A stretch of 64,000 nucleotides of DNA from Anaerotignum sp. MSJ-24 (GTDB lineage Bacteria > Bacillota > Clostridia > Lachnospirales > Anaerotignaceae): the NCBI RefSeq assembly GCF_018918145.1, contig NZ_JAHLPX010000007.1, forward strand, positions 310,001-374,000, read 5' to 3'. Shown here piece by piece: positions 63,379 through 64,000 of this stretch (position 1 is the first letter of the stretch; every line of letters starts with the position of its first letter). The notes beneath the pieces were generated by a model. That model had not been told where the DNA came from. It saw nothing but the letters and a program-made list of their open reading frames with translations, and did not search any database. Made by a program: the position numbers and the translations under genes.

Positions 63379-63978
63379 ATGGCACTTGAATTTAATGAGC
63401 AGCTTTCTTTACTCCAGAAGCCTGATAGAGCAGAAATGACAGACGAGGAATTTGAAGTATTTGAAAAAAATGTTGATGCAATGATGGAAAACTGGGGATT
63501 CTGCAACAATCTTTTTAAGGTTCTTCCGCTTAATGCAAAGCAGTACATAGGTTTCCTTAACTTTAAGGCATCTCTTTTTACACCCGAAACATGCTATCTT
63601 TCAAATGCGGATAAGGAAATGATCGGTGTTGTTGTTTCTTCTGTAAACTGTTGTTCATACTGTCTTACTACTCATGGTGATGCGCTTAGAGGCTATACAG
63701 GCGATCCTGAATGGTGTGACAGAATTTCATATAACTACCGTTCAGCAAAGATGACTCCCAAACAGAGAGCACTTTGTGACTATGCATGGTTTGTTACAGC
63801 TCATCCTCAGGAAATAGATTCAGAGCAGGTTGACAAGCTTCGTGCTGTCGGCTTCAATGACCATGAAATCCTTGAAGCTGCTTATGTTGCCGGTTTCTTT
63901 AACTACACAAACAGATGGGTAGGAACGATTGCTCCACTTGCAAACGAAGGTCATTTCTTCCATAACAGAGAAAAATAA
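63379..63978 (+). CDS. AhpD-like peroxidase-related enzyme
   Basis: The 199-residue helical protein has the carboxymuconolactone decarboxylase/AhpD layout: the redox motif CSYCLTTHGDAL (C-x2-C with the following His) and the preceding block of helices. This motif, and the length of about 200, fit the uncharacterised peroxidase-related group rather than small AhpD. It probably reduces a disulfide or peroxide with an unknown partner. The ATG at 63379 has GGGGAG upstream. Confidence 0.82.
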   Translation: MALEFNEQLSLLQKPDRAEMTDEEFEVFEKNVDAMMENWGFCNNLFKVLPLNAKQYIGFLNFKASLFTPETCYLSNADKEMIGVVVSSVNCCSYCLTTHGDALRGYTGDPEWCDRISYNYRSAKMTPKQRALCDYAWFVTAHPQEIDSEQVDKLRAVGFNDHEILEAAYVAGFFNYTNRWVGTIAPLANEGHFFHNREK

Positions 63979-64000
63979 TATTATGTGGTAACAGAATTTT

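Overview
The window reads as chromosome of a low-GC, spore-forming, Gram-positive anaerobe of the class Clostridia, probably near Lachnospirales. The evidence is a spoIVB homologue, a fused ispH-S1 gene after cmk, an AroH-type chorismate mutase, a complete V-type ATPase in the Enterococcus gene order, SLH and NlpC/P60 wall proteins, GGAG ribosome sites, and strong TTGACA-N17-TATAAT promoters. No rRNA, tRNA, CRISPR array or intact prophage was seen.

Layout. 1-11.5 kb: end of an unidentified gene, a CAP-domain secreted protein, an M16 peptidase overlapping dut, a damaged DUF4258/YgiT toxin-antitoxin-like pair, an SLH protein, a HAD phosphatase, ruvAB, an FMN-binding-like membrane protein, addB and a small membrane protein. 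11.7-20.5 kb: one nine-gene operon, ntpFIKECGABD, whose c-ring subunit carries sodium-site residues. 20.6-22.2 kb: a VanZ-like protein and a tyrosine phosphatase. 22.2-23.4 kb: an unusual non-coding tract with paired hairpins, an orphan promoter-terminator unit, a degenerate 13-nt repeat and a gene remnant. 23.4-24.8 kb: a two-gene HipA-type kinase system with an AbrB-like antitoxin partner.

24.9-36.5 kb: lipid kinase, a 326-bp inverted-repeat element, then the housekeeping run dac, M50-like, scpA, scpB, dac, rluB, histidine phosphatase, HI0933-like flavoprotein, aroH, cmk and ispH-rpsA. 36.7-38.7 kb: a CxxC peptide, polyferredoxin and TlpA thioredoxin module. 38.8-50.2 kb: nadE, a YgjP peptidase, a diguanylate cyclase, a VTT membrane protein with a glycosyltransferase, a GltS/TAXI transporter pair, spoIVB, PAP2 phosphatase and an SH3-NlpC/P60 endopeptidase.

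50.5-59.2 kb: an AlbA_2 regulator and the phosphate locus pstS-pstC-pstA / pstB-phoU-HD-phoP-phoR. Its PstS appears circularly permuted, and two promoters share the same Pho-box geometry. 59.3-64 kb: a decayed zone (internally deleted HipA-like gene, ISL3 transposase relic, frameshifted PBECR4-type gene), an isochorismatase-family enzyme, a strong candidate for a ~200-nt structured RNA with its own promoter and terminator, an aminotransferase and an AhpD-like protein.

Most attention-worthy: the permuted PstS, the split HipA/AbrB system, the structured RNA at 61.7-61.9 kb, the TAXI-GltS pair, matched WalR-like boxes before two wall genes, and the internal ribosome site in ispH-rpsA. All assignments come from reading the sequence; no database search was run.
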